NCBI GenBank assembly: GCA_017590115.1
Contig: JAGGNK010013558.1
Span: 14,988,126 to 15,052,125 of the forward strand
DNA: 64,000 nucleotides
From: Montifringilla adamsi
Lineage: Eukaryota > Chordata > Aves > Passeriformes > Passeridae
Reading direction: 5' to 3'
Of this stretch, positions 11,716 through 22,436 are shown piece after piece (position 1 is the stretch's first letter; every line of letters begins with the position of its first letter). The notes below the pieces were generated by a model. The model did no database searches. It saw only the letters and a list, made by a program, of their open reading frames with translations, and was not told where the DNA came from. A program made the position numbers and the translations under genes.

Positions 11716-12446
11716 CCTCACAATTCTGACATTGTAACATCTTTCTGGCTCTAGCAACAGTCTGTATCATTTTGGATATACATTATCTTGTACAAAAATA
11801 CCCACCCACATCTCATACCCTGAAAAATCACAGTAGCCAAAACTCCAAATTTAGATTGAAAACTGTAGAGTTGTGCAGACAAGAGGACATTTTTTTCCAA
11901 ATGTGAGTTGATAGCCTTTTTCTCTGTAAATAGTTTGGGCTATCAGAAATTTTTAGTATTTAAATTTGCAACTCAGGCTCCTGCTGGGAACTCCTGGACA
12001 TGCTGGACCACCCAGCAGGCAGAGTTGTACTCCAGTGGTGTTTTGCTCCAGGGGTGAAGATGGTTTCACTGCAGATGACCAATAGCTGGATAGTGATGCC
12101 CTTTCCCTCTGAGTCCTGTCCCATCCCCTACATCCTCCCTGCTTCTCCCCACAGCTGGTTTTCACATGGTGCTGTCTCCTTGCTGCCTCACCTCCAATAA
12201 CCGAGGAAGAAGTGGAAGCAAAACCAGAACAAAACAATTTTCTTACTGTATTTTAGCCTGGCTATGCAAACATTTGTAGCAGCTAAAAGCAGCAAGGAGA
12301 TCTCTTCACTGAACCTGTAATCCTGGGCTGGAAAAAGCCCTAGTCAGATGCAGTCATCAGTGGATCTTTCTGCCATCCTGTTAATCCCCTCTCCCTTCCC
12401 ACCTCACACCTGCCAAAGCAGGTTTACATCAAAAGTATGGAATCCC
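11716..12446. other. non-coding DNA
   Basis: No gene or recognisable repeat is seen. The 11953-12237 minus frame and the 12000-12200 plus frame overlap and carry no motif. Confidence 0.45.
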
Positions 12447-12464
12447 TTTTTTTTTTTTTTTTTT
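12447..12464 (+). repeat. poly-T run (18 bases)
   Basis: A pure T run is followed by T-rich DNA to about 12478. It is one of five T runs of 18 or more on this strand and has no linked SINE body. Confidence 0.9.
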
Positions 12465-14650
12465 CTCTTTAACTTTTTTGAGAGACCTGCAAGGACAGAA
12501 GCAGTTAAGGAAAAAACAAACCCAGTTATGCTGCATTTTGGGAGGAAATGAACTTGTATGTTTTGAAGCATTCCCACAAGGCTCAGATTTTAGAGCACGA
12601 TGAATCACTTGCTGAAGGTTCCTGTTTCTTCTCCTCTGCCTGCACAAGGTGCCCAGACAGGGGCTGTGGGCTCTGTGAGGATCCAGCTGTGCTCCTGGCA
12701 GGCAGGGCCAGTTTACAGGGGAACAGGATGGCTGTGCCCCCTGTTCTCACCACAGGCAGGCCCTCCTGCCTTTGGCAGGTCACTGTGCCAGCACGCTGTC
12801 CTTGGGCAGTCCCAGGGCTGTGTGATGCTGTTCCTGTCCTGCCCAAGCCAGGTTCTCCCAAGGATGTGTCTCCCAAGGCTCTCCTGATGTGTCCAGGAGC
12901 AGTTTGCACTGCCAGGGTTGCCCATACCCTCTTTGGCCATGACTTCAAAGGCCCTCAGTCTGTCTGTGGAAGACCACGTGGACACAAAAGGTTATTCCCC
13001 TTTATAAAGATTAAATGTAGCTAATTCATAGCAAATTTATATAATTTCCATTTACCAAAGCACCTGCATCCTGAGCTAGCCCTTTCCTGATCCTCACCAG
13101 ATCCTCTGCCAACAGGACAGTGGTAGCATCAAAGGGCACTTGACATTTTCTGGGACTTGGACATCCATGGCCCATTATGAGGAACAGAATACGGAATTGA
13201 AGGTCCATTACTGAGAAATCCCTGGCTCTGCATCCATAAATAAATCACCCTTTATGAAACTTGCTCACATCTGTGCTGTCTCAAGCACGGGCAGAGGGAA
13301 GCTGTCAGCCTGGGCACAGATCTTCACTGGCACAGAAGGAATAGTCTGGAAGGAAGAGAATGACACATATCATGCCTCTACTTTGTGCAGCAATCTCGAT
13401 ATTTTGTATGTACTTATTGCTCTGAGTTTGTCTCCCTTTCCCACCTGTACTTACACTGTCTTTTTTCTGAGGCTTGTTATTATTTCTATTGAGCAATCTT
13501 CAGCCGAACTGGGAGAGCTCGCAGTGACTCACTTACTTGAACATTATTGCCTAGTTCTTTACACAAGACAGATTGGATATGAATGAGATCTCTTGTCCTC
13601 ATGAGCATTATATTTATTTCACAAGACATTTTCTTCAGAACTCTCCCTGCAATAAATTATGTGGTATATTTATTTTTTTCTTCTACCATGCTATAGCTCT
13701 GTCCCTTTTTTTGTTGTTTCTCATTTTTTAGACACTTCTTCTTCTATGATCTGCTGTTGTTGTTTTCTGGTTTTTTTTTTCTTCTCACAATCTCTTAGCT
13801 GTATCCTTGGAATTTTTTCCCTTGTGCATTTTTTAGCACAGTGCATGTATTCAATGTACTCAAAATGAGAGCTTGAGATAAGTATTTAAAGTAACAAAAT
13901 GATTTCCCTCTCTTATCTTTCAGATGTTGTGTAATGACTGGGAAAAAAAAGGAAAGAAAAAAAAATAAAAGCAGGTGAAATGTTTTAAATTAAGTATATA
14001 ACTGTAAGGAATGCAATTGAATGTATCATTTTCTGATTTCATAATGTCAGCTAAGTGAAAGATTTTGTAGGTGCTTTACTTCTAAAGAAACACTTAGCTG
14101 GATTTTAGCAGCTGCTTTTGGGAAGAGCCAAAAAATGCTGAAAGTCCTGTGTAATCAAAGTAAAAATGAATATATTTAGGGTGGATGAAATGGGACTTAA
14201 AGGTAGCACATGTCCATGGTATTTATAAGAGTCCCATCTTGGGTCTCTATGTCATTGTCAGTGTACATCATTATGGTCCCTTGCTTCCCAGCTCTCCTGC
14301 CTGATCTGTCAACCCATCTCAACCTTTTTATTCCCACACTGCTTGGTGGAGGTATATTAGAAATCTGAATTTCATCCAGTTGTGGCCTTTCTGAGGGTCC
14401 ATGCTGGAAGGAACGATGGTTTAAACTAAAATTGAAATGTAAATAACCCAATGGGTTGTTTGAAATCCAGATACAAGCTGGAATTTCAATATTGCTGAAC
14501 AAAGTTCAGCTGCTAAGGATGAGTGTTTCATTTCAAGACTAATGTCTTATGCCTAAAACTAGAATTAAACTTCTTTACCTGGAGTGCAGTACCACCCTAG
14601 GGCATGTCATTCATGGCAGTGGTGGGATTTCTCTCCTTGGTGACTTTCAG
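12465..14650. other. non-coding DNA, GC-richer then AT-rich
   Basis: No gene is supported. The part at 12610-12990 is GC-rich and stop-poor, so four frames on both strands stay open together for 90-158 codons. That pattern reflects composition, not coding. Two AT-rich parts, 13470-13620 and 13975-14140, look like small conserved elements, with retained CpGs at 13500-13520 and ATTA-type words. The part at 13656-13760 is T-rich. Confidence 0.45.
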
Positions 14651-14781
14651 GGATCACCTACACAAAAAGCATCCCCGGTCTGGTCTGGTGTTATGTTAAT
14701 GAAGCTCCAAGAAGAAGGAGGCTGGCCTAGAAACCTCCAGAGGTCCTTCTCAAATGTTTTTTCTATGATCTTACAGTTCTG
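14651..14781 (+). other. exon-like segment with strong splice sites
   Basis: A pyrimidine-rich acceptor-like 'tccttggtgactttcag' ends at 14650, and a near-consensus donor CTG/GTAAGTG follows 14781. The 131-base segment has a single open frame of 43 codons (GSPTQKASPVWSGVMLMKLQ at its start), closed in the other two frames. I recognise no domain. It could equally be a non-coding RNA exon or chance. RNA reads joining at these exact boundaries would settle it. Confidence 0.2.
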
Positions 14782-16434
14782 GTAAGTGTGTTACAGTAAA
14801 ATAACCAGATGGACTTTTTTTGGAAGTATAGAACAGATACCCTGAGGGCAGAAAACAGTATGTGGAGAAGATGCCATGGGTGGGGGTAGGGAGATATTTC
14901 CATTTATGAGTTATAGAATCAGGACTCCTACAAGGAGTTGAGAAATTTGTCTTGATCTGGAGATGAGAAAAACAAACACTTCTTATCTTTTTACAGTAAG
15001 GCTGCTTGGCTTGTGATCCTTACCCTGTCTCAAGAAGGGTAGTCAGTGTTTCAAATGTTGGGGTCAGGCTGGTTCCTGCTCTATCTCATCAGTCTGGTGT
15101 ACATATCTTTCCAGAAGGGATTAAATGTGTCTTGTCTGCTGTGGTTATATTAAAGGGCAGAGAGGAGGCAAGGATCCTTTTACTTCTGGGAATGTTCTGC
15201 CTGGGGTGGAGGGAGGAAACAGCAGCCAAACCTCACTGCTGTCCCCAAGGCTAATGCAGGAGAACTCTGTGGTGAGACCTGAGCCTTGCTTCCCCTGTGC
15301 ACAGGGCCAAATCAGCATGAGAGGGATGCAGGAATAGTGTTGGAAAGGGTGAGATTGACTCTGTGCCCAGCATCCCTCCCAGACGCATGGTTTTGCAGCC
15401 AGGGTTGCTGAGCTAAGGACACCCCATCCTGAGATGGGTTGTGCAAAAGCTTAATTTCACCCCTGGGACAAGCCAGTAGATTTTCTCCCTTTTCTGTACA
15501 CATTCCTCTTACTAGATCAGCCAAAACCTTCTGCTGTCACTAAAACTGATGGGGTTTTTTGAGTGAAACGAGATTTTTGTACTCATCAAGGCCAGGTCTG
15601 GCTGCTCTGCCAGTAGATGTCCCTGCATGCCTGGCTGTGGTGGATGTGCTGTGTCTTTTCCTGGGAAAACTGACTTCCAACACACTGAACTTCACATCAT
15701 TCCTGTTGGGTATTTTTCATATGGATTTTAATTTTTTCCCCTCTCATCTGGGCTTCTGGAGTAAAGTTTAATCAATCTCTACAAATATAAAAGCTGAACT
15801 TAAAAGGAAAGATCATTATTTTATTGCAAAGCCTCCGTTTCACACTCTTTAAACATTTTTGTGTTTATTTATAAAGCAGAGCACTGACACCAGACAAAGT
15901 CCCTGAACCTCTTTACCTTGCTCTGTCCTTCACTCCTGTTCTGCGTCATGCATTCAAATAACTTTCACATTTTTTCACTTCCTTGGATTGCAGGGTTTTC
16001 TTGAAGCAGATATTGCTTTGGCGCACTGAATTGAACAAAACAAGACAAAATGAAACCAAATAGTGCTCAGCACCAGGTACTCAGTTCTTGGTAGGAGCCA
16101 CTTGGCAATTTTACAGATGCTGAGAGTCTCAACCTTCAACCTGTAAGGTGTTTCCTGTAATATGAGAATTTATCAGCTGGCTTTCAGAGCCACATAGGTG
16201 AGTTTTAAGTGTTTTCTGCAGTGCTCTGTGCTCTGTATTATAATACTGCAATTACATATTTGCATGCCTACTAAATTAGCACTAGAAAGTTATCTTCAAG
16301 AGTGCAAAGCCTTTCACTGCTGCTCTTCCTGGGAATACAGGGATGATAATTGTTACGGAGGAAAATTACCTTTACACGGTATTGATTTTGTGCCCTGCTG
16401 CCTGTCATCATTCCTGGGTAGGTTTTTCCAGGCT
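14782..16434. other. non-coding DNA
   Basis: No gene or clear repeat is seen. Short overlapping frames at 15006-15771 carry no motif. The part at 15780-16050 is AT-rich and unremarkable. Confidence 0.45.
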
Positions 16435-16560
16435 CAGGACAGGGAGCAGCTGTGCTGGGAGCCCGTGCTGGTGGCCGTGGAGGGACAGGGCAGCACTGGC
16501 AGCTGCGGCATCGCCGCCACCCCCGCGACTCGTGGGGGGCACCAGTGACCCACCCCTGCA
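16435..16560. other. small CpG-rich patch
   Basis: About eight CpGs fall between 16459 and 16533, in a GC-rich patch flanked on both sides by AT-rich, CpG-poor DNA. It is far too short for a CpG island. Possibilities are a fragment of a GC-rich repeat, a small methylation-free element, or biased gene conversion. Stop-poor frames across it (16198-16648) reflect composition. Confidence 0.4.
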
Positions 16561-16639
16561 GCCTTTCATTCCAGCTTTGAAGCAGGGGCAGCAAGAGGCT
16601 TCAAAAAGCTGGGAGCCACAGCCTTGGAGTGGGGGAATG

Positions 16640-17000
16640 GCTCAGTAAATTGGTGTAATATAAGTATTTATTGATTTAAGAGCAGTCTTTTCTTTTGCCT
16701 TGCTTTTGTCTTCTAAGGGAACTTGCTTTTAAATTTATGTCCCACATTGTCACATCAGGAGGAAAATACATGAGAAATGTTTTGTTATTTCAAATTTATC
16801 ACGTATTACGTCAGCTGGCATTGTGGACTCACAATATGTAATGCTTCATAAATTATGAAAAATAAATGTTTTATGGGCTTACTACGCACTCTGTTTGAAA
16901 ACCGTTGAGCTGGGGAGACTCGGTGACCCCTGTACAAATTAATGTGCACATGATTTTCATTATTGTAGCTCAGATAGGAAGTTTGAACATCTTTATATAT
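16640..17000. promoter_or_regulatory. possible conserved enhancer-like element
   Basis: This AT-rich, repeat-free block contains ATTACGTCA (16805-16813), an ATF/CREB/C-EBP-type site, overlapping a CAGCTG E-box (16812-16817). Several ATTA, TAAATTATG and TGTTTGAAAA words follow, and a few CpGs are retained. No frame stays open across it. Dense, mixed transcription-factor words in slowly evolving-looking DNA are the basis of the call. Confidence 0.35.
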
Positions 17001-18204
17001 TTATTTAAAGGAAAATGAGGACAGAAGTTGCTTGAATACGGTTAGACTTTCTGGCAAGAAGCAGGTATCATTTAACCCAGCTCATAACCTATTGCTTCCC
17101 TCACAGTCATTGTTATTCCAGGCCAAAGCTTAAACTCAAAATCAGAGCTGCGAGGACTTAGCATGAGCTTCCAGAGGTCAAATCCTGCAGCCTTTAGCCA
17201 GACAAACTAAACCTCCGAGTTGGTAGGATTTTGTCTACGCCAGGACTGCGGCGTTTGCAGAACACGAGTCAAGCTCAAGTCAGGCTCCTGCAGAAGGGAA
17301 GGCAGTGAAGGATATTTCTACCCATCTTTCCAGCCCTGCTTTCCCTGAGTATGATGGAGAATGACATCAAACAAGAGCTGCCCATCTCCGCTGTCAAGGG
17401 CCTCGCCAGAAACGAAAAGCTCAACCTCAGGGTACCGAGGATCTCAGGGTACCAAGGATCTTCACCTTATCCAACACAGCATCCTTCAGTGTGGAGCTGC
17501 AGGAATCCAAGGGAAATGCATGCACAGGGAACTGTGTCGTCCCGTTTTCCGAGGAGTTAAAGTTCACTCCAACATGTGTTACATGGGAGGCACGTCTTTG
17601 GGGGAAAGGGCATGGTGATGCGAGGTACCAGGACTGGTGAAGCACTTGCAGCTATTTTTTTAATCCCCCTTGCACCCAAATATTTCTGTGCCTTGCAAAG
17701 GGGGGGTCAGGTGTTGAAGCTCTCCCCTGGACGGTTTTTGTATCACACAGATACACTGTGTTTCTAATAAAGCCATCAAGAGCACAACCGGGAGCTCCCT
17801 GCATGATCTTAAGCAATATAAGTCACTGCTTCAGAGGACTCTCTTAACTTGGGGCTGGATGCACTCAAAAAATCTTCCAAGTTATTCTCTCCTAATTCAA
17901 GTCAGCTGAGGCATCAAAATGTCGGGCAGATGGACAAGATCCCTTGGCTGCAGCCAGCCTGTTTTCTGCTGTTACTCTTGTGGCAGTCAAAAATTAGAGA
18001 CTTTTATTGTAAGTGCTTTTTATTTAATCAGTGATATTTTGAGAATTTAACATTTACAGAAGCATACTAAAGGAGATTCTTGTGTGCTTCTTAGTGTAAA
18101 AGACTGTACTCTAAGTATCCTTACTTGCCCTAGACTGGATCAAACATTGTTCTCATCTTAAAATTGTAGTTTTCCTTCACTCCTTTCCTTTTCTTTCTCT
18201 TCAT
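17001..18204. other. non-coding DNA with a 17-base tandem duplication
   Basis: No gene is supported. At 17427-17443 and 17444-17460 a 17-base unit (TCAGGGTACC, G or A, AGGATC) is repeated head to tail with one mismatch. The open frame at 17351-17618 simply reads through it. A few CpGs lie at 17210-17270. Confidence 0.5.
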
Positions 18205-18610
18205 ATGGCTATCAAGAATTATTGGATTTATAGACAATGCTTAAGGACAGTCACTACTGCATTTACTTGGTCAAGAAAGCGAAAGGATTTTCTTGTCAGC
18301 TGTATTTTCTTAGACGTACTAACTTCAATTGTGCTTCATGTTAGGGAGACGCTAGAGAACGGATAAATAAGCAAAGTACAGCCCAAGCTCATACTTTCTT
18401 TTTTATTTTTGCTGCGACTTAAATAGCTAAGAAGAGCTCCTGCCTCTGCCTCTCTCCTCCAGTGGATGGCAGTTGAGTACCACGGAACAGAGCAGAGCTG
18501 ATTGCACCTCGTTGTAACTCTCTCAAGGAGGCAACCGCTGATTGGAATTAGCTGTTCTTTGCCTGTGTGAAATATCACTCAGAAATACCTGAAGAATTAG
18601 AAAAGGAGAA
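18205..18610. promoter_or_regulatory. possible conserved non-coding element
   Basis: Repeat-free AT-leaning DNA holds many retained CpGs spread along it ('aagcgaaagg', 'agacgtacta', 'gagacgctag', 'gaacggataa', 'ctgcgactta', 'caaccgctga'), in flanks that have few. Stops occur in every frame, so it is not one exon. This is among the more conserved-looking blocks in the window. Confidence 0.35.
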
Positions 18611-19585
18611 ATGGAAAGCATTTTCAATTTAAACTGCTTTGTTACTAGAGCAGGAACAGATCTAAAAGTTTCCTTCAGCAGCTGAGGGGGGAAGAAAGAG
18701 AATCTTATATCCATATACACAAGTATCAAGTGTTTCCTTTTTATATGTTAATCTGAATTTTCAGTATATGGATGCTAATGAAAAAAAGTTCCTGATTTTC
18801 ATTTTGCTTCCTGACCTCCACACTCTTTAGGTTTTAATACTATACTCATCATTTCAGCAGGAAGAATAATTTTTAAAGGCAAATTTCCCTTTCTTGACGT
18901 CTCAGCCGCACCAGAAAGAATAAGACAACTCCCAGGGACTGGGATTGCGATGTGAATTTAGTCATCATTGAAACTGCAACTAGTTCTGAAATGTTCCCCT
19001 AAAAGAAAAGTTTAACACAAACATTCAAATCAGAAACAGAAACCTAACCACGTTCCTCTTAAAAACAGGTCTCCTTCAACTCCTCCAGTTTATAGCACAT
19101 ACCCTTGGGCTATTACAGTCTAGAAAAATCTGAAATAAAACCACACTGTTTTCTGGGTCTGATCATGCATCACTCCCTCAAAAAGAACTTTAGGGCCTCC
19201 TGAGAAATACAAGGTTTAGGCCTTCATGACACATGTTGCTTCTTTTTTTAAGGAAAACAGTCTAGTGCTTCTTTATGGCAAATACATCATTTTAGTTTTT
19301 CTTTGTAAGGAATCACAGATGGATTGAAACAGAAAGCTTTAATAAAATATTTGCAATTCCAGTTGCATATAAATAATATTGTGGTCAGTATCCTAGTTGT
19401 TTTTAACAGAAGTTATTTACTTTTCAAATTTTATTTGCTCCTATATGTAGTCTCATGCTGTTGTAGTATAAGATCAGACCCAAATAACTCTTTACACAAA
19501 AAATTAAGTTTCTGTAAGTAACTATTTTAAAATGTTTCCTTTTATGTTTACTGCTGAAGGATCTAGAGCACTCCTGCCAGAAAGG
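18611..19585. other. unique AT-rich DNA
   Basis: No gene is seen. The part at 18890-18980, with CpGs at 'ttgacgtctcagccgcacc' and an ATCATTGA-like word, may extend the conserved-looking landscape. The remainder is AT-rich without recognised repeats. Confidence 0.45.
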
Positions 19586-19587
19586 AA

Positions 19588-19665
19588 AGTATTTATTATC
19601 TCTCTTTTACAGATGAGGAAACTGAGACACTGTGAAATTAAAAGCTTTGGGAAATTAGTGCGCAG
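19588..19665 (-). mobile_element. MIR SINE relic
   Basis: The plus strand contains 'tttattatctctcttttac' followed directly by 'agatgaggaaactgagacac' and 'tgtgaaattaaaagctttgg'. This is the reverse complement of the MIR core (…cctcagtttcctcatctgtaaaatgggg…), with roughly 80 per cent identity by eye over the central 40 bases. MIRs were active before bird and mammal lineages split, so such relics survive at low copy in birds. The ends are not defined. CpG-bearing, enhancer-like sequence follows at once, so exaptation is possible. Confidence 0.75.
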
Positions 19666-19749
19666 TAAATTACGGTGTGAATTTACTGTGTACCAACCAC
19701 CCCGCACGAACTCATCATGTGGACTGGCAAAGAAAAAGGATTAAACTCC

Positions 19750-19880
19750 CTTAAATTATCTCACATTTGCCATGGACAGGCAGTTGCCATGGATCAGCTG
19801 ACACGTAGCAACTTCTCAACCCGCAGCGAATCTGCCCGTCGGTGAGAAGCCGTCCATGGGCACTCTGCTGCTTATCTGCT
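19750..19880. promoter_or_regulatory. possible regulatory block with repeated TTGCCATGGA
   Basis: A 10-base word TTGCCATGGA occurs twice (19767-19776 and 19784-19793), 17 bases apart, then a CAGCTG E-box (19795-19800) and several CpGs up to 19850. GTTGCCATGG resembles one half of an RFX X-box. No gene is seen here. Confidence 0.3.
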
Positions 19881-20985
19881 CCAACTTTAGGCAAGAGTTT
19901 ATTTGTCACTAATTTCCCAGCTGATTTACCTAAAAATCACAGAAGGAAATCTCTGGCAGGACTCAAAGTCAGACTCAAGTATCCTTGAAAGCAGAAGTTG
20001 TGAGTTAAAAGCAAAATATTGGGGGGAGATAAACTTTGTCTTTTTGAAGAATGGAGCATCTGCAGGATGTGTCCGGGCAGTGTCTGGGTTAAACTGCTGA
20101 ATTAGAGTGGTGAAATCAGATGAGTCCTAGAATTTGAGAATCACCCTCATATCTCAGGGGTTTGGGGCACTAAAGTTGCTTCCAGCATCACGGCAGCACC
20201 TTACAGCCCAGTATGGAATTCCACATGGAATCTGCCTGTCCTGGGAATTCCATGAGACACCCCTTCCCACTCCATGCCTGTGTTGGGTCTATGGCTGAGT
20301 GTCCAGGGCACCCTGCAAGGTCCTTTCCACCTCACAGTGCCACTTGTGAACACCAGGACCACTGGGCACGAGCACTGCAGCCCTGGTCAGTGCTCACTGG
20401 TCCCACAGTGGCCCTGGGCTCCGGAGGCCACCGGCGAGGATCCAGGGATGACCTCCTTGCCCTGCAGCAGGCTGAGCAGCTGATGTTGAAACGACTTTGG
20501 CAGGAGCTCTCTCCATTGTGTCTGATCCAAGCTGGAGAGATGAGCACGTAGGGAGCTGGGACAAAGGTTGGCTGGTGGGAAGAGAATTACTGACAAGTTC
20601 ATTCCACTAATAAACAAAGACATAAATGATGGTGCTATAAAGAAAAAGCAGGATTCTCTGGAGAAAACTCTAGAGAGACCTAGTAAGGAGGAGAGATGTT
20701 TAGACAACAGTTTTACATTATACTCCTTGGTAAAAAATGTTCTATTTTAGATCCAAGCTTGAGTCTAGTTAGAGCTGCACCAGTGCTTAGGAAACAGCAT
20801 GTATTTTAATGCCCTGTGAACAGGAATAACTGATAACTAGTACATTTAAATGTGAAAAGCAGAACTTTTCTCTGAGGGAGGCGTTATTTTTTTGTTGTTG
20901 TTGTTATGGATTTTGTCTTCATAGTTTACATTGCAGCTATAGCATTCCACTGGCAGTCATTTATCTAATGACTTATATCTTTCAG
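19881..20985. other. non-coding DNA with a short inverted repeat
   Basis: No gene is supported. ATGGAATTCC (20213-20222) pairs perfectly with GGAATTCCAT (20244-20253) across a 21-base loop. The GC-richer 20240-20480 part stays open in several frames on both strands. A short TTG/TGT run lies at 20893-20905. Confidence 0.5.
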
Positions 20986-21028
20986 GCTGTGGAAAATGCA
21001 GGATAACAGAGAGAGAGAAAAAGTGGTG
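20986..21028 (+). other. possible 43-base micro-exon
   Basis: The acceptor-like 'acttatatctttcag' ends at 20985 and a perfect donor consensus (GTG/GTAAGT) follows 21028. Two frames are open (LWKMQDNREREKVV or CGKCRITEREKKW), both short and charged. Micro-exons in neural genes have this size, but so do chance matches. It is listed only because the donor is a full consensus match. Confidence 0.12.
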
Positions 21029-21329
21029 GTAAGTTCTTTTTAATTTGCATTTCAGGGCTGAACTTCTGAGCATAAATATACAGAAATTAACACCTTCATA
21101 ACACCCCCTCACTTATATCTAGAATGTTACAGTACAAAAACAATGGGATCTGGGCACTATTTCAGTCCTCTCACCCCAAAGTAAGTCTAAGTAGAGGTGC
21201 ATTTGCTTTTGATATAACCGAAATTAAGACGAAATGGTGTGTCTGAGAAAATATTTATTTTTTCCCTGTAAATCTCACTCTTAAAGAATGCCTGTTTGTG
21301 CTAGAGAAATGTCTTGCGTGGAATATGAC
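21029..21329. other. unique non-coding DNA
   Basis: AT-rich sequence with no gene or repeat recognised. Confidence 0.5.
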
Positions 21330-21470
21330 AGCCCCTTTTATAGAGGCAAATCAGACTCACTGGGCTGTACTGTTGTAAAGGAAAAGTTTCACAGATATAA
21401 TTAACCTGTGGAATGCCCTTCCACAAGATACTCTTAAAGTGTTGTCACTAATACTGTCTGTTTTCATAAT
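21330..21470 (+). mobile_element. old CR1/L3-like LINE 3' relic
   Basis: The segment 'ataattaacctgtggaatgc' at about 21396, followed by 'ccttccacaagatactctta', resembles the conserved motif near the 3' end of old CR1/L3 elements ('…taattaacctgtggaactc.ttgccacaagatat…'). Here it is read on the plus strand, opposite to the other CR1 relics in the window. The flanks are too decayed to give boundaries. Confidence 0.4.
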
Positions 21471-22355
21471 TCAGGGCATCATCTGAAGCAATCTACTGTG
21501 TCCCTTCGTGTCATGCCTCCTCTGAATGAATCAGGAGGTCGTGGTGGGTCCTGTAGAGATGGTCACTGCTGGAGCTGGAGGAGATGATGGATTTGAAGGG
21601 AAAGTCTGTGGCTGTTTCCAGAAATGAGCAAGAGGTGCAGCATGAGCCCTGTGACAAGGACAGCCCAGGCTGCTGTGTGGATGAGGAGAGGGAAGGTGTT
21701 ACACACACCAGGGAGGCAAAGGAGGAAGGTGGGTCATGGCAGAGGCTGCCCATATTCTTCAGCTCTCAAAATGCTTGAAGTTACTCACTGAGATGGTGGG
21801 CAAGGCCTTAGTGCCTCAATGAGTGTGGCTGATTTGCAAAGGAGCAAAAGGGAATGTCTAAGAAGGTCCCATGGCTGTGTCTGAGAGATGGTCTTGGCCT
21901 GGAGGCACTTGGTGTCCAGCACAGCTCTGCTACTGGAGTGTATGGGAGGCACAAACGCCTTTATTGTGCTGAAACACCTCAGGGGTTCAGGCATCAAACC
22001 TTCGAGGGCACTGGAGTGTGTCTGGGGGTTGCTGAGTGCACATGGGGTGGGAGGAAGGACTGTCAGACCCTGTCTGTTGAACAAATTTTACTAAAGATTC
22101 ATCTGTAAGCAGGGAAAAGTGGAAGCAAGGATGTGGGAGTGAAGGATCTTCAAAGAGATGGTCCCTGGTTTGAGGACAATGGTATTTGGAGAGTAGCTGA
22201 ACTCCTGTTGTCTGGTGCTCTGAGGACCTCCTACATTGGTGCACCATCCAAAAACACTTGTTCTCAGAACCTTCCATACCAAAATCATGGGAAATATTTG
22301 AACTTTAGATGACTCCAGACTTCAGCTGCAGTTTAGTAGGATTTTAAGGCTGGCA
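21471..22355. other. non-coding DNA
   Basis: No gene is supported. The stretch is fairly GC-rich and stop-poor, with short frames overlapping on both strands (21511-22288). No recognisable repeat family. Confidence 0.45.
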
Positions 22356-22358
22356 CTT

Positions 22359-22436
22359 TATATATATATATGACATATATAAATACACACACACATGCAA
22401 AATATATATATGTGTGTGTGTATTTATATATATACC
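22359..22436. repeat. AT/CA/TG composite microsatellite forming a 22-bp perfect hairpin
   Basis: A (TA)n run passes into five AC units, an AT-rich centre, five GT units and another (TA)n run. The 22-base left arm 22375-22396 is the exact reverse complement of 22410-22431, with a 13-base loop. Such an element can extrude as a cruciform and is typically unstable in length. Confidence 0.9.

Noticed and set aside
12548..13024. Frames of 90-158 codons open on both strands
   Set aside because: The GC-rich, stop-poor composition keeps several frames open at once, which argues against a single coding frame.
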